The notes beneath the pieces are model-generated. The model was given only the letters and a program-made list of their open reading frames with translations. It was not told where the DNA came from and searched no databases. A program made the position numbers and the translations under genes. Shown piece by piece: positions 44,448 through 53,714 of a stretch of DNA of 64,000 bases (position 1 is the first letter of the stretch; every line of letters starts with the position of its first letter). Origin of the DNA: Rhodobacterales bacterium (lineage in GTDB: Bacteria > Pseudomonadota > Alphaproteobacteria > Rhodobacterales > Rhodobacteraceae); NCBI GenBank assembly GCA_002747035.1, contig PDRZ01000020.1, forward strand, positions 1 through 64,000, written 5' to 3'.

Positions 44448-45229
44448 TCGCCCCTGAACTCCGGCGCGCGTTTATCAAGAAAGGCCCCGACGCCCTCGGC
44501 ATAATCGGCGCTTTCGCCACAGGCCTTCATGGCATCCGCTTCCAGCTCCAGATGGGTCTCGAAATCGTTCGTGGCGGCGGCGTGAATGGCGCGTTTGGTT
44601 TGGGCGTAGCCAAAGGTCGGGCCGGTTGCAAACCCGGCGGTCAGGGCGCGCGCCTGATCCATAAGCTCTTCATCCGGCACACATTTCCAGATCAGCCCCC
44701 AATCGGCGGCGGTCTGGGCGGGCAGGGGTTCGGCGGTCAGGGCCAGGGCCTTGGCGCGCGCTTCGCCCAACAGGCGCGGCAGGTGCCAGCTTCCGCCTGT
44801 GTCCGGGATCAACCCGACCTTGGAAAAGCTCTGGATGAACTTGGCGCGGTCCGAAGCCAGCACGATGTCACACGCCAGCGCCACCGACGACCCGGCCCCT
44901 GCGGCCACCCCGTTGACAGCGCACACAACCGGCATGTCCAGTGACCGGATCAACCGCACCAGCGGTGCCCAATAGGTGCGCACGGTATCGCCCAGATCGG
45001 GCGGACCGTCCATCTTGCGTGGATCGCGGTCGCCAAGGTCTTGCCCGGCGCAAAATCCGCGTCCGGCCCCGGTCAGCAACACGGCGCGTTTACCCTCATC
45101 CCGTGCTGTTTCCAGAGCGGCGCGCAGGGCCAGATGCATTTCGGCATTAAAGGAGTTCAGCTTGTCCGGCCTGTTGAGCGATACCTCAACCCAATGTTCA
45201 TGATTGGTGACGATGATGGTGTCACTCAT
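44444..45229 (-). CDS. paaG: Ring-1,2-epoxyphenylacetyl-CoA isomerase (oxepin-CoA forming)
   Basis: A 261-residue crotonase with LTGAGRGFCAGQDLGDRD (oxyanion hole) and VNGVAAGAGSSVALACDIV, then FSKVGLIPDTGGSWHLPR, which matches PaaG-type isomerases with the Asp of PDTGG. It opens the epoxide to the seven-membered oxepin. ATG 45229 is chosen for the family-like start SDTIIVTNHEHWVEV and a GGGAGGG about 8 bases upstream. A longer in-frame start at 45310 would run into the divergent promoter. Confidence 0.92.
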   Translation of the reverse strand: MSDTIIVTNHEHWVEVSLNRPDKLNSFNAEMHLALRAALETARDEGKRAVLLTGAGRGFCAGQDLGDRDPRKMDGPPDLGDTVRTYWAPLVRLIRSLDMPVVCAVNGVAAGAGSSVALACDIVLASDRAKFIQSFSKVGLIPDTGGSWHLPRLLGEARAKALALTAEPLPAQTAADWGLIWKCVPDEELMDQARALTAGFATGPTFGYAQTKRAIHAAATNDFETHLELEADAMKACGESADYAEGVGAFLDKRAPEFRGE

Positions 45230-45277
45230 GGCCGCATCCCTCCCGATTTTGCGTTCCTCCGGTAAAGTTCTTGCATA

Positions 45278-45289
45278 AACCGAACGGTT
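45278..45289. promoter_or_regulatory. Candidate TetR (PaaR-type) operator between paaG and paaZ
   Basis: AACCGAACGGTT has 5-bp inverted arms AACCG/CGGTT about a 2-base centre. It lies midway in the 101-bp divergent gap and is followed by a second GGTT (TTGGTCAATAAAAGGTTG). Its position suits control of both the paaG-paaI-paaK-tetR and paaZ transcripts. This is inference from symmetry and place only. Confidence 0.5.
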
Positions 45290-45330
45290 GGTCAATAAAA
45301 GGTTGTCCAATTGTCAGGGAGGGTAGGGCG

Positions 45331-47349
45331 ATGAGCATCCAGCAGATCAACAGCTTTGTAGCCGGAGAATGGATCGCACCGGATAGCGGAGCGCGTGCGA
45401 TTGCAAGCGCGGTGACGGGGGAGGTGATCGCCCAGGCCGGAAATGACGCGCTGGATGTGCTGCGGATGCTGGATCATGCCCGCACCGTGGGCGGCCCGGC
45501 CTTGCGCAAGCTGACATTTCATGACCGCGCCCGGATGCTCAAGGCGCTGGCGGTGGAGTTGGGCAAGCACAAACAGGCGCTTTACGACCTGTCCTTTGCC
45601 ACGGGGGCGACCCAGGCGGATCATTTGATCGACATTGATGGCGGCATTGGCACGATGTTCGTCTTCGCCTCAAAGGGCCGTCGCGAAATGCCGGACTCCC
45701 AAGTGTTCCTCGATGGCGACATTGAACAGCTTTCGCGCCACGGCACCTTTCTTGGTCAGCACATTTGCACTCCTTTACAAGGGGTTGCAGTGCATATCAA
45801 CGCCTTCAACTTCCCCGTCTGGGGAATGCTGGAGAAGCTGGCACCGACCCTGTTGGCCGGTGTCCCCGCGATTGTGAAACCGGCGACGGCGACCTGTTAT
45901 GTCACCGAACTTGCCGTGAAAATCATGCTCGAAAGCGGCATCTTGCCCGCTGGCGCGCTGCAACTGGTGTCTGGTGGCCTGGGCGATATGCTCGACCATC
46001 TTGGGGCGCAGGATGTGGTCAGCTTTACCGGCTCGGCCGACACCGCATTGAAACTCCGTTCCTCGCGTCACCTGCTTGAAAACTCGGTGCGCTTCGTGGC
46101 GGAACAGGACAGTCTGAACGCGTCGATCCTTGGTCCCGACGCCACGCCCGGCACCCCGGAATTTGATTTGTTTATCAAGGAAGTGACCCGTGAAATGACC
46201 ACCAAGGCGGGGCAGAAATGTACCGCCATCCGTCGTATCATTGCCCCCGAAGCGAGCGTTGAGGCCGCAATCGAAGCGATCTCGGCGCGCTTGTCCAAAA
46301 CCGTTATCGGTGATCCGCGTGCCGAAGACACCCGCATGGGCGCATTGGTCAGCGCCGGGCAAAAGCACGACGTTCTGGAAAAGGCCGCAATTATCGGAAC
46401 CGAGGCGGAGCGGGTCTTTGGCAACCCGGATAGCCTTCCCATGGATGGCAAGGGGGGGTTCCTGTCCCCGATGCTGTTCCATTGCGCCAATCCCGACACG
46501 TCAGAGCGGGTGCATGACACCGAAGCCTTTGGCCCGGTCAGCACCATCATGGGCTATTCCGACCTGTCCCATGCCATTGCAATCGCAAACAAAGGGCAGG
46601 GCAGCCTTGTCACCTCGCTGATCACCCACGACACCGACGTGGCGCGCGACGTGGTGATGGGGGCCGCCGCCTGGAACGGGCGACTCTATATCAACAACCG
46701 CGATTCGATGAAGGAAAGCACCGGACACGGTTCCCCCTTGCCTCACATGGTCCATGGTGGCCCCGGTCGTGCCGGTGGAGGCGAGGAGATGGGCGGTGTG
46801 CGCGGTGCCATGCACTATATGCAACGCACGGCCATTCAGGGCAGCCCCGACATGCTGTCCGCCATCGGCGGTAGATGGGTGCCGGGCGCGCAAGAGGTGC
46901 AAGGCCCCGCACATCCCTTTACCCGCCGGTTTGGCGAGCTGTCGATTGGCGAAACGCTCAACACCCCGTCGCGTATCGTCACCATGGACGATATTGAGAA
47001 ATTCGCCCATTTCACCGGCGATACGTTCTATGCCCATATGGATGACGACGCGGCCAGGCGGAACCCGTTTTTCCCCGGTCGCGTTGCGCATGGCTACTTG
47101 TTGCTCAGCTTCGCGGCGGGGCTTTTCGTGGAACCCGACGAAGGCCCGGTTCTGGCCAATACCGGGCTTGATAACCTCAGGTTCATGAAGCCGGTTCAGG
47201 CCGGGGACAGCATCAAGGTGCGCTTGTCCGTCAAGGCGAAAACCCCCCGCAACGAAGAGTATGGCGAGGTGCGTTGGCACGTTACCCTGACCAACCAGGA
47301 CGATGAAATGGTCGCGGAATATGAACTTCTGACGATGAATGCCTTCTAG
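45331..47349 (+). CDS. paaZ: Oxepin-CoA hydrolase / 3-oxo-5,6-dehydrosuberyl-CoA semialdehyde dehydrogenase
   Basis: A 672-residue bifunctional enzyme. An N-terminal aldehyde dehydrogenase domain (1-510) has Glu258 in FVAEQDS and Cys297 in GQKCTAIRR, both at the positions expected from E. coli PaaZ. A C-terminal MaoC-type hydratase (about 540-672) has GDTFYAHMDDDAARRNPFF and GRVAHGYLLLS. It opens the oxepin ring and oxidises the aldehyde. The first ATG after GAGGGTAGGG is used. Intact fusion, no frameshift. Confidence 0.95.
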   Translation: MSIQQINSFVAGEWIAPDSGARAIASAVTGEVIAQAGNDALDVLRMLDHARTVGGPALRKLTFHDRARMLKALAVELGKHKQALYDLSFATGATQADHLIDIDGGIGTMFVFASKGRREMPDSQVFLDGDIEQLSRHGTFLGQHICTPLQGVAVHINAFNFPVWGMLEKLAPTLLAGVPAIVKPATATCYVTELAVKIMLESGILPAGALQLVSGGLGDMLDHLGAQDVVSFTGSADTALKLRSSRHLLENSVRFVAEQDSLNASILGPDATPGTPEFDLFIKEVTREMTTKAGQKCTAIRRIIAPEASVEAAIEAISARLSKTVIGDPRAEDTRMGALVSAGQKHDVLEKAAIIGTEAERVFGNPDSLPMDGKGGFLSPMLFHCANPDTSERVHDTEAFGPVSTIMGYSDLSHAIAIANKGQGSLVTSLITHDTDVARDVVMGAAAWNGRLYINNRDSMKESTGHGSPLPHMVHGGPGRAGGGEEMGGVRGAMHYMQRTAIQGSPDMLSAIGGRWVPGAQEVQGPAHPFTRRFGELSIGETLNTPSRIVTMDDIEKFAHFTGDTFYAHMDDDAARRNPFFPGRVAHGYLLLSFAAGLFVEPDEGPVLANTGLDNLRFMKPVQAGDSIKVRLSVKAKTPRNEEYGEVRWHVTLTNQDDEMVAEYELLTMNAF

Positions 47350-47418
47350 GGCGACGCCTCGGATCACCAATTGGCCGCGCGCGTTGGAACAAGGCGGGAA
47401 ATGTGCTAATGTCCCGGA

Positions 47419-48216
47419 ATGACAGCACATTCCTCTTTTACATCGGCCATGCGTGGCCTGTTGGACCTTGGGTCTCTTAAAACCTGGTCGGTGATCGTCA
47501 CCATTATGGGGGACTTGGCGGCCCGGCGTGGGTCCCGGCTCAGCGGCCCGGTGCTGAGCGCCCTGACCGATCCCATGGGTTTGAAACCGGAGGCGTTGCG
47601 GGTTGCGATCCACCGTTTGCGGCGGGATGGATGGATTGATAGCGAGCGTGAGGGGCGCAGGTCACTATATCGGCTGACCCCGCATGGTCTGTCGCGTACT
47701 CGATCGGTGTCCGAGCGGATTTACGGAACCGAGGCGGCACGCCCCAGTCAATGGCACATCTTGCTGGCACGCAGCGCAGAGGAGCTTGATGCGTTGGGCT
47801 TTGACAACGCAGTTTATCTTAATGGGCGCACGGCCTTGCTGCCTGATATGGCCGACGCGAGCGTTGTTCCGCCAGCTCTTCTTGCCTGGTCGATCGAGCC
47901 GGGCCAGATGCCGGACTGGGCTTTGGCCTGTGTTGTGTCATCCGATCTGGAAAACGAATTCGCCGCGTTGTCGACGGTGTTGGGCGGTACGCTTGATGAC
48001 AGGTTTGGACGGGACTGGACCCTTGTCCAATCCACCGCCTTTCGGCTCTTGGTTCTGCACAATTGGCGGCGGTTGATCCTGCGGTTGGGCGCAGGGCATG
48101 AAAGCCTGTTGAACAAAGACTGGAGCGGGGCAGAGTGCAGGGTCCGGGTGGGGGACGTGCTATCCCGTTTTCCCAGACCGGATGCGGCTGTGTTGCTTGC
48201 GCAATTGACCCCCTGA
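47419..48216 (+). CDS. paaX: PaaX-family transcriptional regulator
   Basis: 265 residues, shorter than E. coli PaaX (316). The N-terminal winged helix has SLKTWSVIVTIMGDL and EALRVAIHRLRRDGWIDSE, with the LYRLTPHGL wing. The C-terminal PaaX domain has HNWRRLILR near the end. In enterics PaaX represses paa genes and is released by phenylacetyl-CoA. Here it sits 69 bases after paaZ, and the cluster also has a TetR regulator, so control may be doubled. Confidence 0.87.
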   Translation: MTAHSSFTSAMRGLLDLGSLKTWSVIVTIMGDLAARRGSRLSGPVLSALTDPMGLKPEALRVAIHRLRRDGWIDSEREGRRSLYRLTPHGLSRTRSVSERIYGTEAARPSQWHILLARSAEELDALGFDNAVYLNGRTALLPDMADASVVPPALLAWSIEPGQMPDWALACVVSSDLENEFAALSTVLGGTLDDRFGRDWTLVQSTAFRLLVLHNWRRLILRLGAGHESLLNKDWSGAECRVRVGDVLSRFPRPDAAVLLAQLTP

Positions 48217-48276
48217 CCCATCATGGCGTCTGGTGGGCCCGCGTCTGGGCATGGACTGTAGTCGCATTATGAGGGT

Positions 48277-50163
48277 TCACGCCGCATCGTTATCCTTGGT
48301 TTCCAGCAGAGCAAGGAGATTGGTTTCCAGTTCTTTCTCCAGTTCCCGCCCGCGTTTGATATACGCTTTGTTCTCCGAAGACGGAGTGTCGGGGTCCCAA
48401 AGCTCGGCCAGTTCCCGCACTGCGCGGCGGTCATGAGCGTAAAACTCCTTTTCCGCGGCGGCGGCTTCGTATTCGGAAAGCCCAATGTTTTCCAAAACAT
48501 ACCGTCCAGCCCGGAGGGAACTGTCAAACATCTCGCGTATAATGTCATTGGCCCCGGCCCGGAACAGGCGATACACCTGATTGCGGTCTTTTGCGCGCGC
48601 GATGATATGCAGATCAGAGCGTTCGCGCCGGGCATATTCCACAAGCTTGAACGCGCTGTCCGGGTCATCCAGCGCCACGACAAGAATATGGGCGTCCGAC
48701 AATCCTGCGGCATGGAGCAGTTCGGGCCGGGTGGGGTCTCCGAAAAACCCCTTGAACCCGAACCGTCGCATCAACTGGATGGTCTTCATGTCATGGTCCA
48801 GAACCACGGTCCGAAACCCTGAAGACCGAACCAACCGGTTGACGATTTGGCCGAACCTTCCAATCCCGGCAATGATCACCGGCCCCTGTTCATCAATTTC
48901 ATCGGGCGCGTGGTCTTCGCGGTGATCGGTAATCAGCTTCGTGAGGAGATCATAGAAGATAAACAACAGAGGAGTGATCAGCATGGACAGGGCGACGATC
49001 AATAGAATCTGTTCGGCAATCTCGTCCGGCAGGACGTGCTGTTGCCGCGAAAATGAGATCAGGACAAAACCGAATTCCCCCGCCTGGGACAGAGACAGGG
49101 TGAACAGCCATAGATCGTGCCGCCGCAGCCCGAAACTGCGCCCCAGAAGAAACAGGATGATCCCCTTGGTGGCAATCAATATGAGGGTCAGGCCGATCAA
49201 CACCGCAGGGTTTGAAAGCAGCACGGAAAAGTCGATGCCCGACCCCACGGTGATAAAGAACAGGCCAAGCAACAGGCCCTTGAACGGCTCGATATCGCTT
49301 TCCAATTCATGCCGGAACTCGCTGTTGGCCAGAACCACCCCGGACAGGAATGCGCCAAGTGCCGGGGACAGGCCCACCAGGGTCATGAGAAAGGAAATAC
49401 CGATGACGATCAGAAGCGCCAATGCGGTATACATTTCACGCAGCCGCGCGGCATGGATGAACCGGAACACGGGGCGGGTCAGGTAGACCCCGGCCAGCAC
49501 AACTCCTCCGACCACGGCCAGGGTCACGAGCGTGACCTCCCACCCGGGTAACCCTTCGACCAATGACATGGCCGCGCCATGCCCGCCTCCCTGCCTGTCT
49601 TCCGAGACCGCGCGGAGCACAGACCCATCCGGGGCCAGCGAGATAACGGGAGAGAGGGCCAACAGGGGCAGGAAGGCCAGCATGGGAATGACCGCGACGT
49701 CCTGAGTCAACAGGACCGAAAACGCAGAGCGTCCTCCCCCCGTCTGCATCAACCCCTTTTCGGAAAGAGTTTGCAGCACAATCGCTGTTGAAGACAGGGC
49801 CAGGATCAAACCGATGGCCAGCGCGGTGTTCCACGCATAGCCAAAACCAAGTGCGCCAACCATCACGGCAAGGGTGGTCATCAGTATCTGCAATCCGCCC
49901 AGCCCGATCAGCCGGTGGCGCATATCCCAAAGCGCATTGGGTTCCAGTTCAAGCCCGATCAGGAACAGCATCATCACGACCCCGAATTCGGCCACGTGCC
50001 GAAGCTCATGGTTTTCTGCTCCGAAACCGGGGATCAACCCGATCAGGATACCGGCGGCAAGATAGCCCAGCACCGACCCAAGCCCAAGGCGGGCCGCGAG
50101 GGGTACCGCGATGACCATGGCAACAAGGTAAATTGAAGCCTGATACAGAAATCCTTCCATCAT
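48277..50163 (-). CDS. Kef-type monovalent cation/proton antiporter (CPA2) with TrkA-N domain
   Basis: 628 residues. About 12-13 TM segments span residues 1-400, with the CPA2 region LSSTAIVLQTLSEKGLM, LLTQDVAVIPML and LGAFLSGVVLANSEFRHELE. A cytoplasmic RCK/TrkA-N domain has PVIIAGIGRFGQIVNRL and VVLDHD (about 425-545), which binds NAD(H). It is like KefB/KefC: K+ efflux in exchange for H+, possibly gated by glutathione adducts. MM at the start means 50160 is an equal choice. The Lrp gene is 7 bases upstream. Confidence 0.9.
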   Translation of the reverse strand: MMEGFLYQASIYLVAMVIAVPLAARLGLGSVLGYLAAGILIGLIPGFGAENHELRHVAEFGVVMMLFLIGLELEPNALWDMRHRLIGLGGLQILMTTLAVMVGALGFGYAWNTALAIGLILALSSTAIVLQTLSEKGLMQTGGGRSAFSVLLTQDVAVIPMLAFLPLLALSPVISLAPDGSVLRAVSEDRQGGGHGAAMSLVEGLPGWEVTLVTLAVVGGVVLAGVYLTRPVFRFIHAARLREMYTALALLIVIGISFLMTLVGLSPALGAFLSGVVLANSEFRHELESDIEPFKGLLLGLFFITVGSGIDFSVLLSNPAVLIGLTLILIATKGIILFLLGRSFGLRRHDLWLFTLSLSQAGEFGFVLISFSRQQHVLPDEIAEQILLIVALSMLITPLLFIFYDLLTKLITDHREDHAPDEIDEQGPVIIAGIGRFGQIVNRLVRSSGFRTVVLDHDMKTIQLMRRFGFKGFFGDPTRPELLHAAGLSDAHILVVALDDPDSAFKLVEYARRERSDLHIIARAKDRNQVYRLFRAGANDIIREMFDSSLRAGRYVLENIGLSEYEAAAAEKEFYAHDRRAVRELAELWDPDTPSSENKAYIKRGRELEKELETNLLALLETKDNDAA

Positions 50164-50170
50164 CGCTCCT

Positions 50171-50626
50171 TTACATCGGCAGGGGCGCGTCGGCCTTGAT
50201 CTGGTCCATTACGATCTGGCTTCTCACCCGGCTTACCGCAACATGGGTTAGCAAGGTTTCGTGGATCAACCGGTTCAATGCGGCAAGGTCCGGGGTATAG
50301 ATCCGCAACAACAAATCGGCATCCCCTGTCAGGGCCCAGGCGCTGGTGATTTCGGGGCGTGTTTCCACCAATCGGTTGAAGCTTTTCGCCTGATCCGGCT
50401 CGTGGGTTGAAAGCTGTACCTGTACAAAGGCCTGAACCGCCAACCCCAACCGTTCGGGATCAAGCCGGGCGGTATAGCGTTGTACCACACCTTCGGCCTC
50501 CAGCCGCTGACGGCGTCGCCCCGCCTGGCTTGGCGAAAGGTTCAGCAACTCGCCAAGCTCTTGTGCCGTCAAATGGGCATTGGATTGAAGTGCGGCCAAC
50601 AGCCGGGCATCTAAATCGTCAAGCAT
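50171..50626 (-). CDS. Lrp/AsnC family transcriptional regulator
   Basis: 151 residues. The N-terminal HTH is ELGELLNLSPSQAGRRRQRLEAEGVV and the C-terminal RAM/ACT-like effector domain is ALTGDADLLLRIYTPDLAALNRLI. The family senses amino acids or other small molecules. Seven bases from the Kef antiporter, it probably co-transcribes with and may regulate it, but the effector is not known. Confidence 0.9.
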   Translation of the reverse strand: MLDDLDARLLAALQSNAHLTAQELGELLNLSPSQAGRRRQRLEAEGVVQRYTARLDPERLGLAVQAFVQVQLSTHEPDQAKSFNRLVETRPEITSAWALTGDADLLLRIYTPDLAALNRLIHETLLTHVAVSRVRSQIVMDQIKADAPLPM

Positions 50627-50724
50627 ATGCAGAGTTTTAGCGTTTCAGGTGAAGACTATGCAACAACCCCGCATGTTTTTCGAAAAAATGGCTCGGAGGT
50701 GTCCGCAAACGGGGGGATGAGGTT

Positions 50725-53520
50725 TTAGCCGCGCGGCATTTTCAGGATCACGTTCCGCCCGTTCTTGTTATAGCGCAACTCGCTATCCCCGATGGCGGAA
50801 ATACGACCGCCATCAATCCGGTCACCGATTTTCACTTTCTTGTAACGCCCGTTGGCAAGCCGGACCAGCGCACGGCGGCTTGAGGGCTTGCCGTAAACCC
50901 CGATCAGGTTGATCTTGCGCAGGTTGAGGGCGTTGCGCACGGTGGCCTGTTTGGCGACTGACGCCTTGGACGGAATCTTGGGGGTGACTGTGCGGGGTTT
51001 GACCGCAGCCACCTGCGTCACGCGCGCCTCGCTGTTTTCGGCTTTCTTGCGGGCGCGTTCCACGACGCGGGAGAAGTTGCGCGACCGCGCGTTCGGGCGC
51101 CGTGATTCCACGACGGCCTGTGCTGTACCGGGCTTAAAACGGATGGTCCCCGCGGCTGCGGTTGCCTCGGGCGCGTCTGGGTTCTGTGTCTCTTCGGGCT
51201 TTGCCCCGGGCTCCGGTTTGACCTCGACAACCTGAGGGGCGGACTCTTCGACCGGATCCGGGATTGCTTTTGGCGGACGGGCCTTGGGGCGCAGCCCGGC
51301 CAACTCGGCGCGGGAACGTCCACCAAAGGTTTCACGCTCGGTCTGCTCAACCAGATTGACGGGGCGCAGTTTGGGACGCAGACCGGCGAGCCGCTTTTCC
51401 GCCGCGCTCAACTCGACCTTCTCGGTGCGTTCGGGAAGGGTGCCGGGGGCCCGGGGCGGTCTGCCTGCGAACACCATGAACCCTTCCGGGCTGCGCGCAC
51501 CTTCGGCTGTTGCGATGACCAGCCCGCGATCGTCCAATGCAAACTGGGTGCCGCGCGCAATGGTCGGGGCGATCTCGCCCAGATTGCGGTCGGTTTGCAG
51601 CTCGGCCAGCGCCGGAAGCGCCACGGCATCTTGTGAATCGACCTGCGGGTCGATGGACGCCACGTAAAGGTTGTTAAGGTGCGACGGGCTGGGAAGCTCA
51701 GGCGAATCCGGGGCCAGCACCCAGATCCCGGTCACGGCATAGCGCGACTGTGCTTCCTGTAGGCTAACAGGATCAGGTTGCGCCGGTTGAGCCAGCGCCG
51801 AAGGCGAGGCACCATCACTCACGCCAGTGCCAAGAGCGGCGGTTTCGAAACTGTCTTCGGGGCGTGTGGGCACCATCGCCTCTTCGCCTTCCGCCATCAG
51901 TTCATCCGCCGCATCCGGCGGCAATGTGGCGATCTCGGTCGTGCGTGGCGCAAAGAACCGGGCCAACCCTTCGTCAAGAAAGATCGACGCCCATGCCGCA
52001 ACACCGGCAAGGAAGATCAACAGGCAAGCGGTCAGGATCAACCCAAGAAAGCGGGGTTTTCCACCAACATCGACCTTGTTTTTTTCAGGCTCGCGCGCGC
52101 CGAACACTGTCATCCGCTGGCGTTCGGATTGGGCATTTCCCTGTGTAGCGGGCCTCTGTGTGGCGGGTTGATCGGTATTTGCGGCGTCCCGCGCGACCTT
52201 TGCTTCGGATCGGCGCGCCCGGGTTGCGGCGATGGAATTGCCAATTCCCGCCGCGACACCGCTGGCCAGATCCGCGCCACGGCGGCTGATAAATGCCATT
52301 CGGCTTTCGCCCTGGCTTTCGGGTTCGGAGGCTTGCGGACGTTCCACCGGAGCCGGGGCCGCGGGGGAGGCGAACTCGGTCTCATTGCGAGCCGCAAGGT
52401 AGGCGGGCATCGGGGGCACGTCATCTTCGATGTCATCAAAGCTGGCGGCAGGGGCGTGATCGCTCTCCGGCACCCCTTGGATTTCGGGCGTCGCGGCGTC
52501 GCCGCTGTCCTCGTCCCCGGTCGGAATCGGAATGCTGGGCGCGGTCAGATCATCGGCACCGCGCCGCACACCGCTTAACGTTGGTGCCGCGACAGCGTCC
52601 GGCACCATGTCAGCCCGGACATTGCGTTGCGCTCGGATCGTCGAAAACGCGGGGGCAACGCTGGTATTTTCGACCTCTGGCCTCTCCTCGACCTTCGGCC
52701 TTTGGGCCTCGTCCCGGGACGGGGGCTCAACCGCCGGAGCGGTCAGGGGGGCAGGCTCGGAGTCTGCATCAGCCACCTGACTTTGTGCGAAATGCTCGAA
52801 GGTGGGAAGCGGTGGGGTCGGCTCTGCGGTCTCTGCGCTGTCTTCCGCGAGAGGCGGAGCAACGGGTTCGGGGTCCGGTGTGGGCGCTGGGGGTGTCTCG
52901 GGGGGGGGCGCTTCTGTGGGCGTCACCACAGGGGCCGCGGTGGCGACCGGGTCTGCGGGCTTGACCGGAGTTGCAACGCCGATCACACGGATCGGGGCCG
53001 TGTCGCGCAGCACCTCTTCGCCTTCGGCCAACCGCGCGGCGGCAAAGGCGGTGGTGCCAAAGAACGGTTCCCCGGAAAAATCATCCCCGTCCGGTGTGGC
53101 GACGAAACTGAGCGGTTGAAAACCGTGCTCGACCGCGAAATTTTCGGCCTCGCTCAAGGTGTCCCAGGCCACGGCGGCCACGTGTGTCATGTCCCCGTCA
53201 GTGGACCAGTCATAAGCCAGTTCATCGACGGTATAAGGCGTCGCCCCATCCAGCGCATCGCGGATCAGCGCATCCCGTTGCGTATCGTCCATAACGCCGG
53301 TTCCAAGCGACAGATATTTGATCTGGTCGTTGGGAATGACAAGTTTGGTCAGCAATTCCCCGCCGTTCAGCGCCTCGGCCCTGGTCCGAAGATCCGACAG
53401 CGCAGCACCAAGATCGGGCGAATCAAGCCCGACATCTCCGACTTTGTTCCAGCCGGGAAAAGCCCTGTGCAGAAGGGCAATGCCTTCAAAAGACAGGGAA
53501 AGCGCAAAATTTGGTTTCAT
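50725..53520 (-). CDS. Large single-TM protein, GspL/PilM-like start and PulC/PilP-like end
   Basis: 931 residues. Residues 1-165 look like an actin-like assembly fold (FALSLSFEGIALLHRA, ALDGATPYTVDELAYDW) related to PilM/GspL. Residues 175-480 are Pro/Ala/Glu-rich and disordered. The TM segment is at 491-513 (FLGLILTACLLIFLAGVAAW), after which the protein is periplasmic, with another disordered part. The last 65 residues (KINLIGVYGKPSSRRALV, KIGDRIDGGRISAIGD) resemble the HR/PulC domain of GspC/PilP. This layout suggests an inner-membrane scaffold joining cytoplasm and periplasm in a secretion or surface apparatus. Related genes are common in Rhodobacteraceae as I recall. Function unproven. 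Confidence 0.65.
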   Translation of the reverse strand: MKPNFALSLSFEGIALLHRAFPGWNKVGDVGLDSPDLGAALSDLRTRAEALNGGELLTKLVIPNDQIKYLSLGTGVMDDTQRDALIRDALDGATPYTVDELAYDWSTDGDMTHVAAVAWDTLSEAENFAVEHGFQPLSFVATPDGDDFSGEPFFGTTAFAAARLAEGEEVLRDTAPIRVIGVATPVKPADPVATAAPVVTPTEAPPPETPPAPTPDPEPVAPPLAEDSAETAEPTPPLPTFEHFAQSQVADADSEPAPLTAPAVEPPSRDEAQRPKVEERPEVENTSVAPAFSTIRAQRNVRADMVPDAVAAPTLSGVRRGADDLTAPSIPIPTGDEDSGDAATPEIQGVPESDHAPAASFDDIEDDVPPMPAYLAARNETEFASPAAPAPVERPQASEPESQGESRMAFISRRGADLASGVAAGIGNSIAATRARRSEAKVARDAANTDQPATQRPATQGNAQSERQRMTVFGAREPEKNKVDVGGKPRFLGLILTACLLIFLAGVAAWASIFLDEGLARFFAPRTTEIATLPPDAADELMAEGEEAMVPTRPEDSFETAALGTGVSDGASPSALAQPAQPDPVSLQEAQSRYAVTGIWVLAPDSPELPSPSHLNNLYVASIDPQVDSQDAVALPALAELQTDRNLGEIAPTIARGTQFALDDRGLVIATAEGARSPEGFMVFAGRPPRAPGTLPERTEKVELSAAEKRLAGLRPKLRPVNLVEQTERETFGGRSRAELAGLRPKARPPKAIPDPVEESAPQVVEVKPEPGAKPEETQNPDAPEATAAAGTIRFKPGTAQAVVESRRPNARSRNFSRVVERARKKAENSEARVTQVAAVKPRTVTPKIPSKASVAKQATVRNALNLRKINLIGVYGKPSSRRALVRLANGRYKKVKIGDRIDGGRISAIGDSELRYNKNGRNVILKMPRG

Positions 53521-53714
53521 CGCCGCTGCTCTAGCACTCTTGACCAGTCAACGGAAGTCTCTCCCGCATCACTTTGATTCTACAGCAGTTCCCCGCCGAG
53601 GGGAAGGTTAACGCCGAACCGGGGCAGGAATAGAGTGTTTCCAACCGGAAATTGGTTGGAAAACGGAACACGCCCCCGCGTGGTGTTGCGGGGGCGTGGG
53701 GGCCGCAAAAGCGG
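53521..53714. terminator. Gap with metY terminator hairpin (53671-53696)
   Basis: CGCCCCCGC and GCGGGGGCG form a 9-bp stem just after the metY stop on the minus strand, followed by a weak T-rich stretch. A second hairpin at about 53636-53658 (TTTCCAACC...GGTTGGAAA) lies between it and the start of the 931-residue gene, whose promoter should also be here. Confidence 0.6.

Noticed and set aside
53632-53665. Further copy of the GTTTCC palindrome family
   Set aside because: GTTTCCAACC...GGTTGGAAAAC has different arms and lacks the AAAGCG/CGCGCAACATATCAGG ends, so it looks like an ordinary hairpin near the metY terminator.
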